Positions 19,223-27,404 of a DNA stretch of 56,263 nt are shown here, piece after piece. The position numbers and the translations under genes are program-made. Location of the stretch: positions 1-56,263 of the forward strand of contig JAFVZI010000008.1 of assembly GCA_017508245.1 (NCBI GenBank), written 5' to 3'. Position 1 is the stretch's first letter. Every line of letters starts with the position of its first letter. This DNA is from Helicobacteraceae bacterium. Its GTDB lineage: Bacteria; Campylobacterota; Campylobacteria; Campylobacterales; Helicobacteraceae. Under the pieces are notes generated by a model. That model saw nothing but the letters and a program-made list of their open reading frames with translations, did no database searches and had not been told where the DNA came from.

Positions 19223-19435
19223 ATGCTAGAATTTTTAATAGAAGCTAGAGCATATATATACTTTATTGTAACTATACTGCTTGTTATATTTTTATATTCA
19301 TATATATACTATATGTATAGTGCTCAAAAAAGCGGTAAAAAGGACTACGAAAAATATGCAAGACTTGCTCTAGATGATAGTATTTTAGATACACCAATAG
19401 AACTAAGACAAACTAATAAAGACAAGGGGGAATAA
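19223..19435 (+). CDS. ccoQ: cbb3 oxidase small subunit
   Basis: 70 residues, one membrane helix at about 11-32 and a basic, charged tail. Position between ccoO and ccoP and its size identify it as CcoQ; sequence alone would not. CcoQ stabilises the complex in other bacteria. Confidence 0.85.
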   Translation: MLEFLIEARAYIYFIVTILLVIFLYSYIYYMYSAQKSGKKDYEKYARLALDDSILDTPIELRQTNKDKGE

Positions 19436-19438
19436 ATA

Positions 19439-20299
19439 ATGCAATCTTTATTCAATGATAGTGTAACTATACTAGGTCTGCTTGGAGCTCTTGTTATTTT
19501 AATATTAACTGCATTTGTAGTTAGCACATACTTAAATAAAATGAAGCATAGCAAAGCAGATGGTGTATTAACACAAGAAGAATGGGACGGAATAAAAGAA
19601 TTTAAAAATGACTTACCTATAGGTTGGGCTGCTATATTTTTATGTGTGATTATTTGGGCATTGTGGTATATGCTCATTGGATATCCACTAAATGCCTATT
19701 CACAAATTGGTGAATATAATAGAGAAGTCAATAGTTATAATAAAAATTTTGAAGCAAAATGGGTGAATCTAAGCGATACAGAATTGACTGTTATGGGCGA
19801 TAATATATTTCAAGTTCAATGCTCACAATGCCACGGGATAGATAAAAGTGGCATCGATGGCAAAGCTGCAAATTTAAATGATTGGGGAAGAAAAGAGCAA
19901 ATAGTGAATGTGATACTAAATGGTAGCAAAGGTATGAATTTTTTAGCTGGTGAAATGATACCAATAGCAGTAAGCAAAGAAGAAGCTCAAGCCATTGCAG
20001 ATTTTGTTATGGCAGAAATATCCAATGCAAAAGTATCAGGTGATGCACAGTCTATCGCAAAAGGTAAAGAATTGTTTGCTATTAATTGCACAGCTTGCCA
20101 CGGAGTAGATGGAAAAGGTATAGAAGGTATGCCAGATTTTGCTCCAGATTTGTCAAAGTACGGCACATATGAGTTTTTACAAATCGTATTATCAAAAGGC
20201 AAAAATGGCCATATAGGCAAGATGCCTTCATTTGATTATGTAAATTTCAATGAAGTTCAAGAAAAAGCGTTAAACAATTTTATACTATCTAATGAATAG
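19439..20299 (+). CDS. ccoP: cbb3-type cytochrome c oxidase subunit III, dihaem
   Basis: 286 residues. Two membrane helices lie near residues 10-30 and 60-82, then a periplasmic part with two cytochrome c domains: CSQCH at 128-132 and CTACH at 217-221. Methionines for axial ligation are available (GMNFLAGEM, GKMPSF). It accepts electrons from the soluble cytochrome c. Starts 3 bp after ccoQ. Confidence 0.96.
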   Translation: MQSLFNDSVTILGLLGALVILILTAFVVSTYLNKMKHSKADGVLTQEEWDGIKEFKNDLPIGWAAIFLCVIIWALWYMLIGYPLNAYSQIGEYNREVNSYNKNFEAKWVNLSDTELTVMGDNIFQVQCSQCHGIDKSGIDGKAANLNDWGRKEQIVNVILNGSKGMNFLAGEMIPIAVSKEEAQAIADFVMAEISNAKVSGDAQSIAKGKELFAINCTACHGVDGKGIEGMPDFAPDLSKYGTYEFLQIVLSKGKNGHIGKMPSFDYVNFNEVQEKALNNFILSNE

Positions 20300-20308
20300 G
20301 GGGTATTT

Positions 20309-20515
20309 ATGAACGGTGGATATTTTGGTCTAAATGGCTTAGGCGGATTTATAATTGCAGTTGTATTACTTCTAGCTATTGTTGTAAGTCTTGGCATATG
20401 TGCTATTGGCGTACAAAAACGAGAAGCTACAAATTATTACAATCTGGATACAGCAAATATAGAAATGGTAAATAGCTCGAATGGGAATCATTATCAACTA
20501 AAAATAAAGGAATGA
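20309..20515 (+). CDS. DUF4006 family small membrane protein
   Basis: 68 residues, one membrane helix near 12-33 after a glycine-rich start (NGGYFGLNGLGG). A protein of this type lies directly behind ccoP in H. pylori and C. jejuni, so it probably helps assemble or stabilise the oxidase. No experimental function is known to me. GGGGGT precedes the start. Confidence 0.8.
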   Translation: MNGGYFGLNGLGGFIIAVVLLLAIVVSLGICAIGVQKREATNYYNLDTANIEMVNSSNGNHYQLKIKE

Positions 20516-20517
20516 TT

Positions 20518-20625
20518 ATGGATTTTACTGTTGTTGAAAAGATGCTTGCTATAGCATTAGTGGTGTTAGCAATCGTATCTATTGTAATTGCTTTTATACC
20601 AAATATGTTTCTTTATTTGGTATAA
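20518..20625 (+). CDS. 35-residue single-helix membrane peptide
   Basis: ATG 2 bp after the preceding stop, with AAGGA 6 nt upstream, encodes MDFTVVEKMLAI then a hydrophobic helix and ends FLYLV. It fills the space between the DUF4006 gene and the next gene and has a good ribosome-binding site, so I think it is real although very short. Function unknown; a tiny oxidase-associated subunit is plausible by position. Its last 10 codons form a perfect 10-bp hairpin in the RNA. Confidence 0.6.
   Translation: MDFTVVEKMLAIALVVLAIVSIVIAFIPNMFLYLV
20596..20623 (+). promoter_or_regulatory. perfect 10-bp stem-loop ending the small-peptide gene
   Basis: ATACCAAATA (20596-20605) and TATTTGGTAT (20614-20623) are exact inverted arms with an 8-nt loop. 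No T-run follows, so it is not a standard terminator. It could be an RNA-processing, stability or attenuation element between the oxidase genes and the accessory genes. Confidence 0.5.
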
Positions 20626-20638
20626 ATATTTGCTATTT

Positions 20639-21241
20639 GTGATAAAAAGGATTCCAGTATGCGGAATCCTCATTATTCTATTTTACACATATCTACCTGC
20701 AAATAATTTTGCCTTAAACCCAAACAATCTGCTTACACAAAAGAGTGCAGATTTTATTCAAAAAGTATCACAAGAACTCTTAGAAAAAACAGGAATAAAT
20801 TTATATGTATATATGGGTGAGAGTTTGGATGGTAAGGATTATGTAGATTTTAAAGAAAATTTTATTAGGCAGCTCAAAGAGCCATTTGTAGCCATTGTGC
20901 TTATAAAAAATGATAAAAAGATAGATATTATAAGCTCTAAAGAGAATCTCTTTGATAGGAAAAAAGTTTATTGGGAGTATATGGTGCCATTAATACCAAC
21001 AAAAGATTCTGAAATTACACCAGAGGCATTATCTGCTGTGGTGTTTAATGGATATATAGAGAGTGTAGATTTGATAGCAGATAAATTTGATACAAAAATA
21101 GAACACAATATTCCAAAAGATGAAAAAGGTGCGAAAGCAGTAGCTCAACTCATTTTGTATATTATGTTATTTTCTATGCTTGGAATAGTTGCTTTTATGT
21201 ATATCATTAGAAATAGAAGGAATACAAATAATGGACAATAA
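20639..21241 (+). CDS. membrane-anchored periplasmic protein (TPM-domain-like) of the cco locus
   Basis: About 200 residues. From a GTG at 20639 it begins with a signal-like hydrophobic segment (VCGILIILFYTYLPANNFA), followed by a soluble domain and a C-terminal membrane helix near the end. The soluble part (LLTQKSADFIQKVSQELLEKTG, about 100 residues) resembles TPM/Psb32 domains by pattern; I cannot confirm this. The start is uncertain: neither the GTG nor the earlier TTG codons has a clear ribosome-binding site, so coupling to the short peptide in front is likely. Proteins of this kind occur behind ccoP in Helicobacter and Campylobacter and are presumed oxidase accessory factors. Confidence 0.7.
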   Translation: MIKRIPVCGILIILFYTYLPANNFALNPNNLLTQKSADFIQKVSQELLEKTGINLYVYMGESLDGKDYVDFKENFIRQLKEPFVAIVLIKNDKKIDIISSKENLFDRKKVYWEYMVPLIPTKDSEITPEALSAVVFNGYIESVDLIADKFDTKIEHNIPKDEKGAKAVAQLILYIMLFSMLGIVAFMYIIRNRRNTNNGQ

Positions 21242-21773
21242 AAAAACATTTTGGCCTATAGGCATAGCATTATTTTTAATCATAATGGTATGTATGATTA
21301 TATTAACAGTTTATATATCCATAAAATATTCTCCAGAAGATGACAATGCATATTTTTCTACAAGACAAATTGTAGATAAAGATATAAATGATATTTTACT
21401 TACTCAAAATCAGCTAGAAAAAGAATACAAATTCTACTATATTGATAGTGTGGGAACTAGCCACGAACTAGAGAGAAAAGTAAATAAAAAAACATCAATT
21501 CCAATTGATATAAATACTAATGAACCGTTTATTCTTAATGTAAAAATCACGGATAATAATGGCAAAAATCCAGATTCTGCAAAAGTAGAATCTATCATAA
21601 CTCGTTTTGCAGTATCAAAATTTGACAAGAATCTAGGTGAATTGCTTAAGAGTGGTGATATTTTTAAATCAAATGAAGTTATGCTAGAAAAGGGTGAATG
21701 GAAAGCAATGATTAAAATAACAATAGATAATAAAAACGCTTTCTTTGAACAATATATAAAAGTGAAGGAATAG
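21231..21773 (+). CDS. FixH/CcoH-like membrane protein
   Basis: 180 residues from the ATG at 21231, which has AGAAGG 6-7 nt upstream and overlaps the previous stop by 11 bp. It has a short cytoplasmic start, one membrane helix at about 10-30 (FWPIGIALFLIIMVCMIIL) and then a periplasmic beta-rich domain. This layout and its position at the end of the cco cluster match FixH/CcoH, an assembly factor of cbb3 oxidase. Confidence in the exact family is moderate because FixH sequences diverge widely. Confidence 0.75.
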   Translation: MDNKKTFWPIGIALFLIIMVCMIILTVYISIKYSPEDDNAYFSTRQIVDKDINDILLTQNQLEKEYKFYYIDSVGTSHELERKVNKKTSIPIDINTNEPFILNVKITDNNGKNPDSAKVESIITRFAVSKFDKNLGELLKSGDIFKSNEVMLEKGEWKAMIKITIDNKNAFFEQYIKVKE

Positions 21774-21776
21774 ATT

Positions 21777-23382
21777 GTGATATTTGTAAATAGGGGGGGG
21801 GCAGCAGCAATTTAGTAGTTTTCTAGCATTCTTATTTTTCATAGGATTCTATAATCTTATCCTAATATCATTTAGCAGGTATTCTTTTAACCTAGATGAT
21901 ATTTGGATGTGGCTTGATATATACGATAAAAAAGCCATATGGAATGGATATACTCCAAGTAGTGGGAGATTTTTTCCACTTGCTTCGTTCGATTTAAATA
22001 TACTTATGCAATTTTCTAGCTCACCATATTTATTTTTTATATACAATGCAATCATAGCTACCGCATTTGCATTTATTTATCTAAAGATTCTAGACAATAC
22101 AAGTCCATCAAAAATAAATTTATTGATAATTGCATTATTTATGCTAAGTGTGGGATTTGTTGTGATATTTTTTGGAATCTGCTATCCAGAAAAAAATATG
22201 ATTTTATTTTTGAGCATATTTATGCTTTGCACTTTTTATATCATAAAAAATAATGATTCAAGATATATACCCTGTGGAATCTTATTTTTAAATCTCAGTA
22301 TTTATCTAAAAGAACCCACTTTTATTGCCACATTTTGTATTGGATTTTTATTGTTTATCTCAAGTTTTAAAAATAATAAAAACATAATAATATATTCTAT
22401 CTTGATTATGCTAAGTAGTACTATTTATTGTATTTTATATTTTATTTTGATTTTTAATAATATAGAAAGCTCCTATGATAGATATACACAAAATACTGAT
22501 GTAATCACGATAACCATACAAGGAATAATCAATTACATACTAAATGATGGGATTATCATCTTTTTACTTCCAACTTTATTTATATATAGAATTTTTAGAG
22601 TTTGTATCAAAAAAGATAAGTTTGAAATATTTTTTGACAGTTTTCTTAGTGCTGGTTTTGTATATTTGTGCATATACTTATTTCTTGGAATCTTTGAGAC
22701 CTATTATCTACTTCCGTGTTATATTTTTAGTGGTGCAAGCATATTATATTTTATAATTAACCAACAATATATAAAATTTATTGTTATAAAAATTGCTCTA
22801 ATATTGGGCTTGCTTGGATTTTTTTCTTCATCTCTTCTTTTTGGAATCTACAGTATGATAAATCTAAAAGCCCAGGGTGTGCAATTCAACGAGATTTTGG
22901 ATTTTAGTGCAAAATATTTAAAACACAATCCAAATACTGACATTTATTTTGATGGCACAGGTAGAGGAAGAGAGATTTATGCAGAATATTATGTTGGATA
23001 TTATGCAGAGTATCTCAATAAAATCTATAATATAAAGGAATTTGATATAAAAACATCAATGCCAAATCTAAAAGATATAAAAATAGATTCTAAAAAAGCA
23101 TATACATATTTTAATTCGCTGGATTTACACACCCTAAAAAGTGGAGATTTAATCATCTTAAATAACACCACCACAAATAAAATTGATGAAAAATATATGC
23201 AAGATTTAAACAATAAATACACTCTAATTTATAAGACCAATTTCCCAACAATTCCATATGTAAATATAAAATCTATAATAAAATTTGCAAACCTAAATCT
23301 TACAAAATCAAATCATAGCTTATTTGGACATCAAAATATTTTTAGACTTCCACTAAATACATATATTTTCAAAGCCAAATGA
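21777..23382 (+). CDS. GT-C-like multi-pass membrane protein, phase-variable, OFF in this sequence
   Basis: Translation probably begins at the GTG at 21777, which has AAGGA 8 nt before it, and then meets nine G at 21793-21801. With nine G the frame stops after 12 codons. With 8 or 11 G it continues without a break into the long frame that is visible from 21907. That frame is a hydrophobic protein of about 530 residues with roughly ten membrane helices and a soluble C-terminal end. The early motif NLDDIW, about 40 residues in, resembles the acidic motif in the first external loop of PMT/ArnT-type glycosyltransferases. Likely role: transfer of a lipid-linked sugar to a surface glycan; the substrate is unknown. 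It follows the oxidase genes directly. Confidence 0.75.
21793..21801 (+). repeat. poly-G tract, 9 G, at the start of the membrane protein gene
   Basis: Nine G directly after codons 1-5 of the gene starting at 21777. Ten G would also end early, at a TAG after VVF; 8 or 11 G restore the long frame. Confidence 0.95.
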
Positions 23383-23460
23383 TTGGATTCTAGAATCTAA
23401 AATATATTTAAAGCCTTTTACTAACATAAAACAAGTAGAATCCATTTCATAGGAGTGGCA

Positions 23461-24393
23461 ATGAATAGGACGAAACTAATAAATATCGGTATGTTTTATA
23501 TGCTCTTAGGAGCATTTTTCTTTTCATTGATGAATACTTCTATGAAATTATTAGCAGATTCTATTACCATCAATGAAAATATATTTTTTCGTGGCATTAC
23601 TATGGTTTTTTTTATAATCTTGCTTATGTTTATCAAAAGAAGCAAGAGGAAAAAACATCATAAAAATAAAAAAGGTGGCTATGGGAGATTGGTATTTAGA
23701 GCATTGATTGGCTCATTATCACTTTATGCAATGCTTTATAACATATCTACAATATCGCTTGGAACCTCTGTGGCATTTGCACAAAGTGCACCTATCTGGA
23801 CTGCATTATTTGCGTGGATAATATTGAGAGAAAAGCCCAACATAGGGGTGATTATTAGCGTCATAGTAGGTTTTATTGGTGTGATATTAATAAGCAATCC
23901 TGAAACATCAAATCTAAAAATAATAAATATCATACTTGGAATTCTAAGTGGAATCTTTGCAGCACTTGCCTTTATAAGTATAAAATCATTAAAGGGATAT
24001 TTTGATGATTTAACAATAATGCTTAGTTTTGGGCTTGGTGCTAGCATACTAGGCATCATTGGTATGATAATACTTCAAGATTCATTTAGTGTATTAGGAA
24101 TGAAAGAATATGCGTATATTTTATTAGTTGGGATTACAGGCACAATTGGACAATATTATATCACTAGAGCTTATACATTTGCTCCGGCAGGCATTGTAGC
24201 ACCTATTGATTATACAAGAATTATATTTAGTTTGATTTTTGGTATTATTTTGGGCGATATGTTTCCTGATATTTATAGTATCATTGGGATGTGTTTAATT
24301 ATTCTATCTGGAATCTTAGTTGCAATGCCAATAATTATTCAAGAAATAAAATACACTTCAAGGGGAAGAAATGATAGAAATAGAATGCTTTAA
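23461..24393 (+). CDS. EamA/DMT-family transporter
   Basis: 310 residues, ten predicted membrane helices in two EamA halves, with the repeated pattern GTSVAFAQSAPIWTALFAW in the first and an equivalent GIVAPIDYTRIIFSLIFG in the second. Inner membrane metabolite exporter or importer; substrate unknown. ATG at 23461 chosen since AGGAG lies 6 nt ahead; the GTG at 23455 overlaps it. The 3' end overlaps ilvA by 23 bp, so the two genes are probably co-translated, which hints at export of an amino acid or related compound, though this is only inference. Confidence 0.85.
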   Translation: MNRTKLINIGMFYMLLGAFFFSLMNTSMKLLADSITINENIFFRGITMVFFIILLMFIKRSKRKKHHKNKKGGYGRLVFRALIGSLSLYAMLYNISTISLGTSVAFAQSAPIWTALFAWIILREKPNIGVIISVIVGFIGVILISNPETSNLKIINIILGILSGIFAALAFISIKSLKGYFDDLTIMLSFGLGASILGIIGMIILQDSFSVLGMKEYAYILLVGITGTIGQYYITRAYTFAPAGIVAPIDYTRIIFSLIFGIILGDMFPDIYSIIGMCLIILSGILVAMPIIIQEIKYTSRGRNDRNRML

Positions 24394-25579
24394 AGCCGCA
24401 AGAGCAAGAGTTAAAAATATTGTTGTAAAAACAGAGTTATCATTTGCATCAAGTCTTAGCGAATTAAGCGGATACAATATATTCTTAAAAAAAGAAAACT
24501 TGCAAAAAACAGGTGCTTACAAATTAAGAGGAGCATTTAATAGAATAGCCAAATTAAGCGATGAAAAAAGAGGTCTTGGGGTGATTTCTGCAAGTGCTGG
24601 CAATCACGCACAGGGTGTCGCATATAGTGCTAAATATTTTGGAATTAGAGCAGTTATAGTTATGCCGGAGGCAACGCCACTACTTAAAGTGCTATCTACA
24701 AAATCACTTGGTGCTGAGGTAATACTTGCAGGGGAAAATTATGATGAAGCATACAAATACGCGAAAGAATTAGCAAAATCTCAAACCCTAGAATATATTC
24801 ATCCATTTAGTGATGACGATGTAATCATTGGTCAAGGTATAATAGCACTAGAAATGATTGAAGAAGAAAGTCTTGATTATGTTTTAGTCCCTGTTGGCGG
24901 TGGTGGGCTAATATCTGGAATCTCAAGTGCATATAAAAGCATAAGTCCAAATACTAAAATCATTGGTGTAGTTGCAGCTGGTGCATCTGCTATGTATCAT
25001 TCATTTAAAAATAAAAAAGTATGCAATTCAAAAAGCATCAAAACAATCGCAGATGGAATTGCAGTAAGAGATGTAAATAAAAAAAATCTAGACCTTATAT
25101 TAGAGTGTGTTGATGATATTGTGATGGTAGATGATGAGGAGATTGCAAATGCGGTATTATTTTTACTAGAAAAACAAAAATTGGTCGTTGAGGGAGCGGG
25201 AGCTGTTGGAGTTGCTGCAATATTGCACAATAAATTAAACATCAAAAAAGGTAAAAATATAGGAATAGTGCTAAGTGGTGGAAATATTGATGTAACGATG
25301 CTAAATCTTATCATTGAAAAAGGTTTGATTAAATCATATAGAAAAATGCAATTTAGAACAATCCTGATTGACAAACCCGGAAGCTTGCAGAGACTAACGG
25401 ATATATTGTGTAAAGTAGGTGCAAATATCATCAAGGTTGATTATAATAGAATCTCGACAACACTTGATTATGGAGATGCAATAATTAGTATGGCATTAGA
25501 AACAAAGGGAGTTGAGCATCAAAATGAAATTAGAAATAAACTAGCACAAGCTGGCTACAATATAGATGAATTTTATTGA
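24371..25579 (+). CDS. ilvA: threonine dehydratase with ACT domain
   Basis: PLP enzyme turning threonine into 2-oxobutyrate and ammonia, the first step to isoleucine. 402 residues. The PLP lysine is Lys51 in KTGAYKLRGAFN; SAGNHAQG follows and the phosphate-binding loop is VPVGGGGLISGI. A single ACT domain lies at about residues 325-400 (RTILIDKPGSLQRLTDIL), so the enzyme is of the shorter one-ACT class, not the E. coli biosynthetic class. The pathway enzyme IlvD is at 42186. Confidence 0.93.
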   Translation: MIEIECFKAARARVKNIVVKTELSFASSLSELSGYNIFLKKENLQKTGAYKLRGAFNRIAKLSDEKRGLGVISASAGNHAQGVAYSAKYFGIRAVIVMPEATPLLKVLSTKSLGAEVILAGENYDEAYKYAKELAKSQTLEYIHPFSDDDVIIGQGIIALEMIEEESLDYVLVPVGGGGLISGISSAYKSISPNTKIIGVVAAGASAMYHSFKNKKVCNSKSIKTIADGIAVRDVNKKNLDLILECVDDIVMVDDEEIANAVLFLLEKQKLVVEGAGAVGVAAILHNKLNIKKGKNIGIVLSGGNIDVTMLNLIIEKGLIKSYRKMQFRTILIDKPGSLQRLTDILCKVGANIIKVDYNRISTTLDYGDAIISMALETKGVEHQNEIRNKLAQAGYNIDEFY

Positions 25580-26738
25580 TAAATTTGATTTTTATTTTAT
25601 ATTAGTTTTAATATGTAGTATATGCATATTATTATTTATCATTAGCGGGCTTAGTATAAGCTATCAAGAAGTAGTATTATATTTTAGCGATGATAATATC
25701 ACTTCAAAATTAGCTAAATTATCCACAAATATATTTGGGGTAAATGACTACACCTTTAGAATCCCAAATATGACATTATTTGCACTAAATCTAACACTAA
25801 TATATCTAATATCAAACAAAGTGCTAAAACACAAAAAAGATTCGATTTTGTGTGTTATTATATATGCTTTATTACCCGGTGTAATTATGCAAGGTGTATT
25901 GTTAAATCAATCATCAGTCATACTTTTTGTAGTGCTTTTAGTTTGTTATATAGAAATTACCTACAATAAAATAGCCTATCTGATATTGGTAATTTGCGTA
26001 TTTCTAGGTCCAAGTATTTTTATGTTATTTTTGGCACTATTTTTTTATGCACTAAGTTTAAAAAAAACATATACAGCTGTATTTGCACTTATATGTTTTT
26101 CTGTAAATATGTATATATTTGGAATTGATGTTAGTGGAAAACCAAGTGGGAAATTTTTAGATGTTATTGGCTCTCTTGCATTGCTTTATTCACCACCATT
26201 ATTTGTATATTATGTATATACACTTTATAGGTATCTAACAAAAGAAAAGAAAAATCTATTGTTATATGTGAGCGTATGCAGTCTTGTTGTTGGAATCTTG
26301 CTATCAATTAGACAAAATGTGGATAAAGAAATATTTTTATTTATGTCATTATGTGGGATTCCACTTATGATAAGGCAGTTTTTAAGTGATATACGGGTGC
26401 GACTTCCTATGTTTCAAAATTCATACAAAAATAGATTTTTGATAGTGCTTGTATTTCTGATATCAGAAGCAGCAATATTGATATTCTCAAAGTATTTATA
26501 TCTAATAGTAGAAAATCCAAATAAAACTTTTCTAAATTCATTTTATATAGCAAAAGAAATAAGCATACAGCTAAAAGAAAAAAATATAACCAGAGTGAGT
26601 ATAAATGATAAAGCAATGCAAAAAAGATTGGAGTTTTATGGAATAAAAGGTGGCGGACAGCTACTAAAAAAAGTTCATAAAAATGGAAATATAATTATAG
26701 AATATCACGGAAAGGTTGTAGCTAGATATGCCATATAA
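25566..26738 (+). CDS. GT-C-like (PMT/ArnT-type) multi-pass membrane protein
   Basis: 390 residues, around nine hydrophobic helices. The block GVNDYTFRIPNMTLFALNLTL matches the pattern seen in ArnT/PMT-like glycosyltransferases after the first external loop (GxxxxxxRLPS). The usual acidic pair in the first loop is replaced by SYQEVVLYFSDD, with one glutamate. Shorter than full ArnT (about 550), so it may be a partial or specialised member. It starts inside the last codons of ilvA (14 bp overlap) without its own clear ribosome-binding site. No homopolymer tract. Confidence 0.65.
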   Translation: MNFIDKFDFYFILVLICSICILLFIISGLSISYQEVVLYFSDDNITSKLAKLSTNIFGVNDYTFRIPNMTLFALNLTLIYLISNKVLKHKKDSILCVIIYALLPGVIMQGVLLNQSSVILFVVLLVCYIEITYNKIAYLILVICVFLGPSIFMLFLALFFYALSLKKTYTAVFALICFSVNMYIFGIDVSGKPSGKFLDVIGSLALLYSPPLFVYYVYTLYRYLTKEKKNLLLYVSVCSLVVGILLSIRQNVDKEIFLFMSLCGIPLMIRQFLSDIRVRLPMFQNSYKNRFLIVLVFLISEAAILIFSKYLYLIVENPNKTFLNSFYIAKEISIQLKEKNITRVSINDKAMQKRLEFYGIKGGGQLLKKVHKNGNIIIEYHGKVVARYAI

Positions 26739-26771
26739 AAATATTATTTTGATAGATCTTAGGTAACCAAT

Positions 26772-27404
26772 ATGGATGTTGTTTGGATATTTGATATTAT
26801 TGGAATCATTGCATTTGCAATTAGTGGATTTTTGGTTGGCATAAGAAAGCAATTTGATATTTTAGGAATCGCAATAATGTCAGCTATAACATCGTTTGGT
26901 GGTGGAATAATACGCGATAGTATAGTATCTAGGATGCCTTTTGTTTTTACCTTTTATTATCCAAGCGTTACACTATTTGTAGTCTTCATAGGTTGTATAA
27001 TATTTAGAAAACTAGTTAATGACAAGATAGAACAAAAGATTCTATTTATTGTAATGGATGCAATAGGATTAGTTGCGTTTGCTATATCTGGTGCATTACT
27101 TGCAATTGATATAAATTTTAATTTATTTGGTGTTATTATATTGTCCTTTCTTACGGCAGTCGGCGGTAGTATCACAAGAGATACGATAATAAATGAGATT
27201 CCATTATTGCTTAGAAGTGAAATCTATGGAATCATTGCTATATACTGTGCATTGGTATTATTTATATATTCATATTTTTTTGATGAATACAACATCTATA
27301 TCATTTCATTTGTTGCAACAAGTGCATTCTTGCTAAGAATAATTGCATATATCAAAAAATGGCGATTACCTACACTCACACAGTATTATAAACAAGATTA
27401 TTAA
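26772..27404 (+). CDS. TRIC-family cation channel (UPF0126)
   Basis: 210 residues, seven membrane helices in the family's duplicated form: SFGGGIIRDSI in the first half and AVGGSITRDTI in the second, the two glycine/RD motifs of TRIC proteins. Bacterial members are homotrimeric potassium-permeable channels. Its stop overlaps that of convergent flgE by 3 bp, leaving no room for an intergenic terminator. Confidence 0.92.
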   Translation: MDVVWIFDIIGIIAFAISGFLVGIRKQFDILGIAIMSAITSFGGGIIRDSIVSRMPFVFTFYYPSVTLFVVFIGCIIFRKLVNDKIEQKILFIVMDAIGLVAFAISGALLAIDINFNLFGVIILSFLTAVGGSITRDTIINEIPLLLRSEIYGIIAIYCALVLFIYSYFFDEYNIYIISFVATSAFLLRIIAYIKKWRLPTLTQYYKQDY

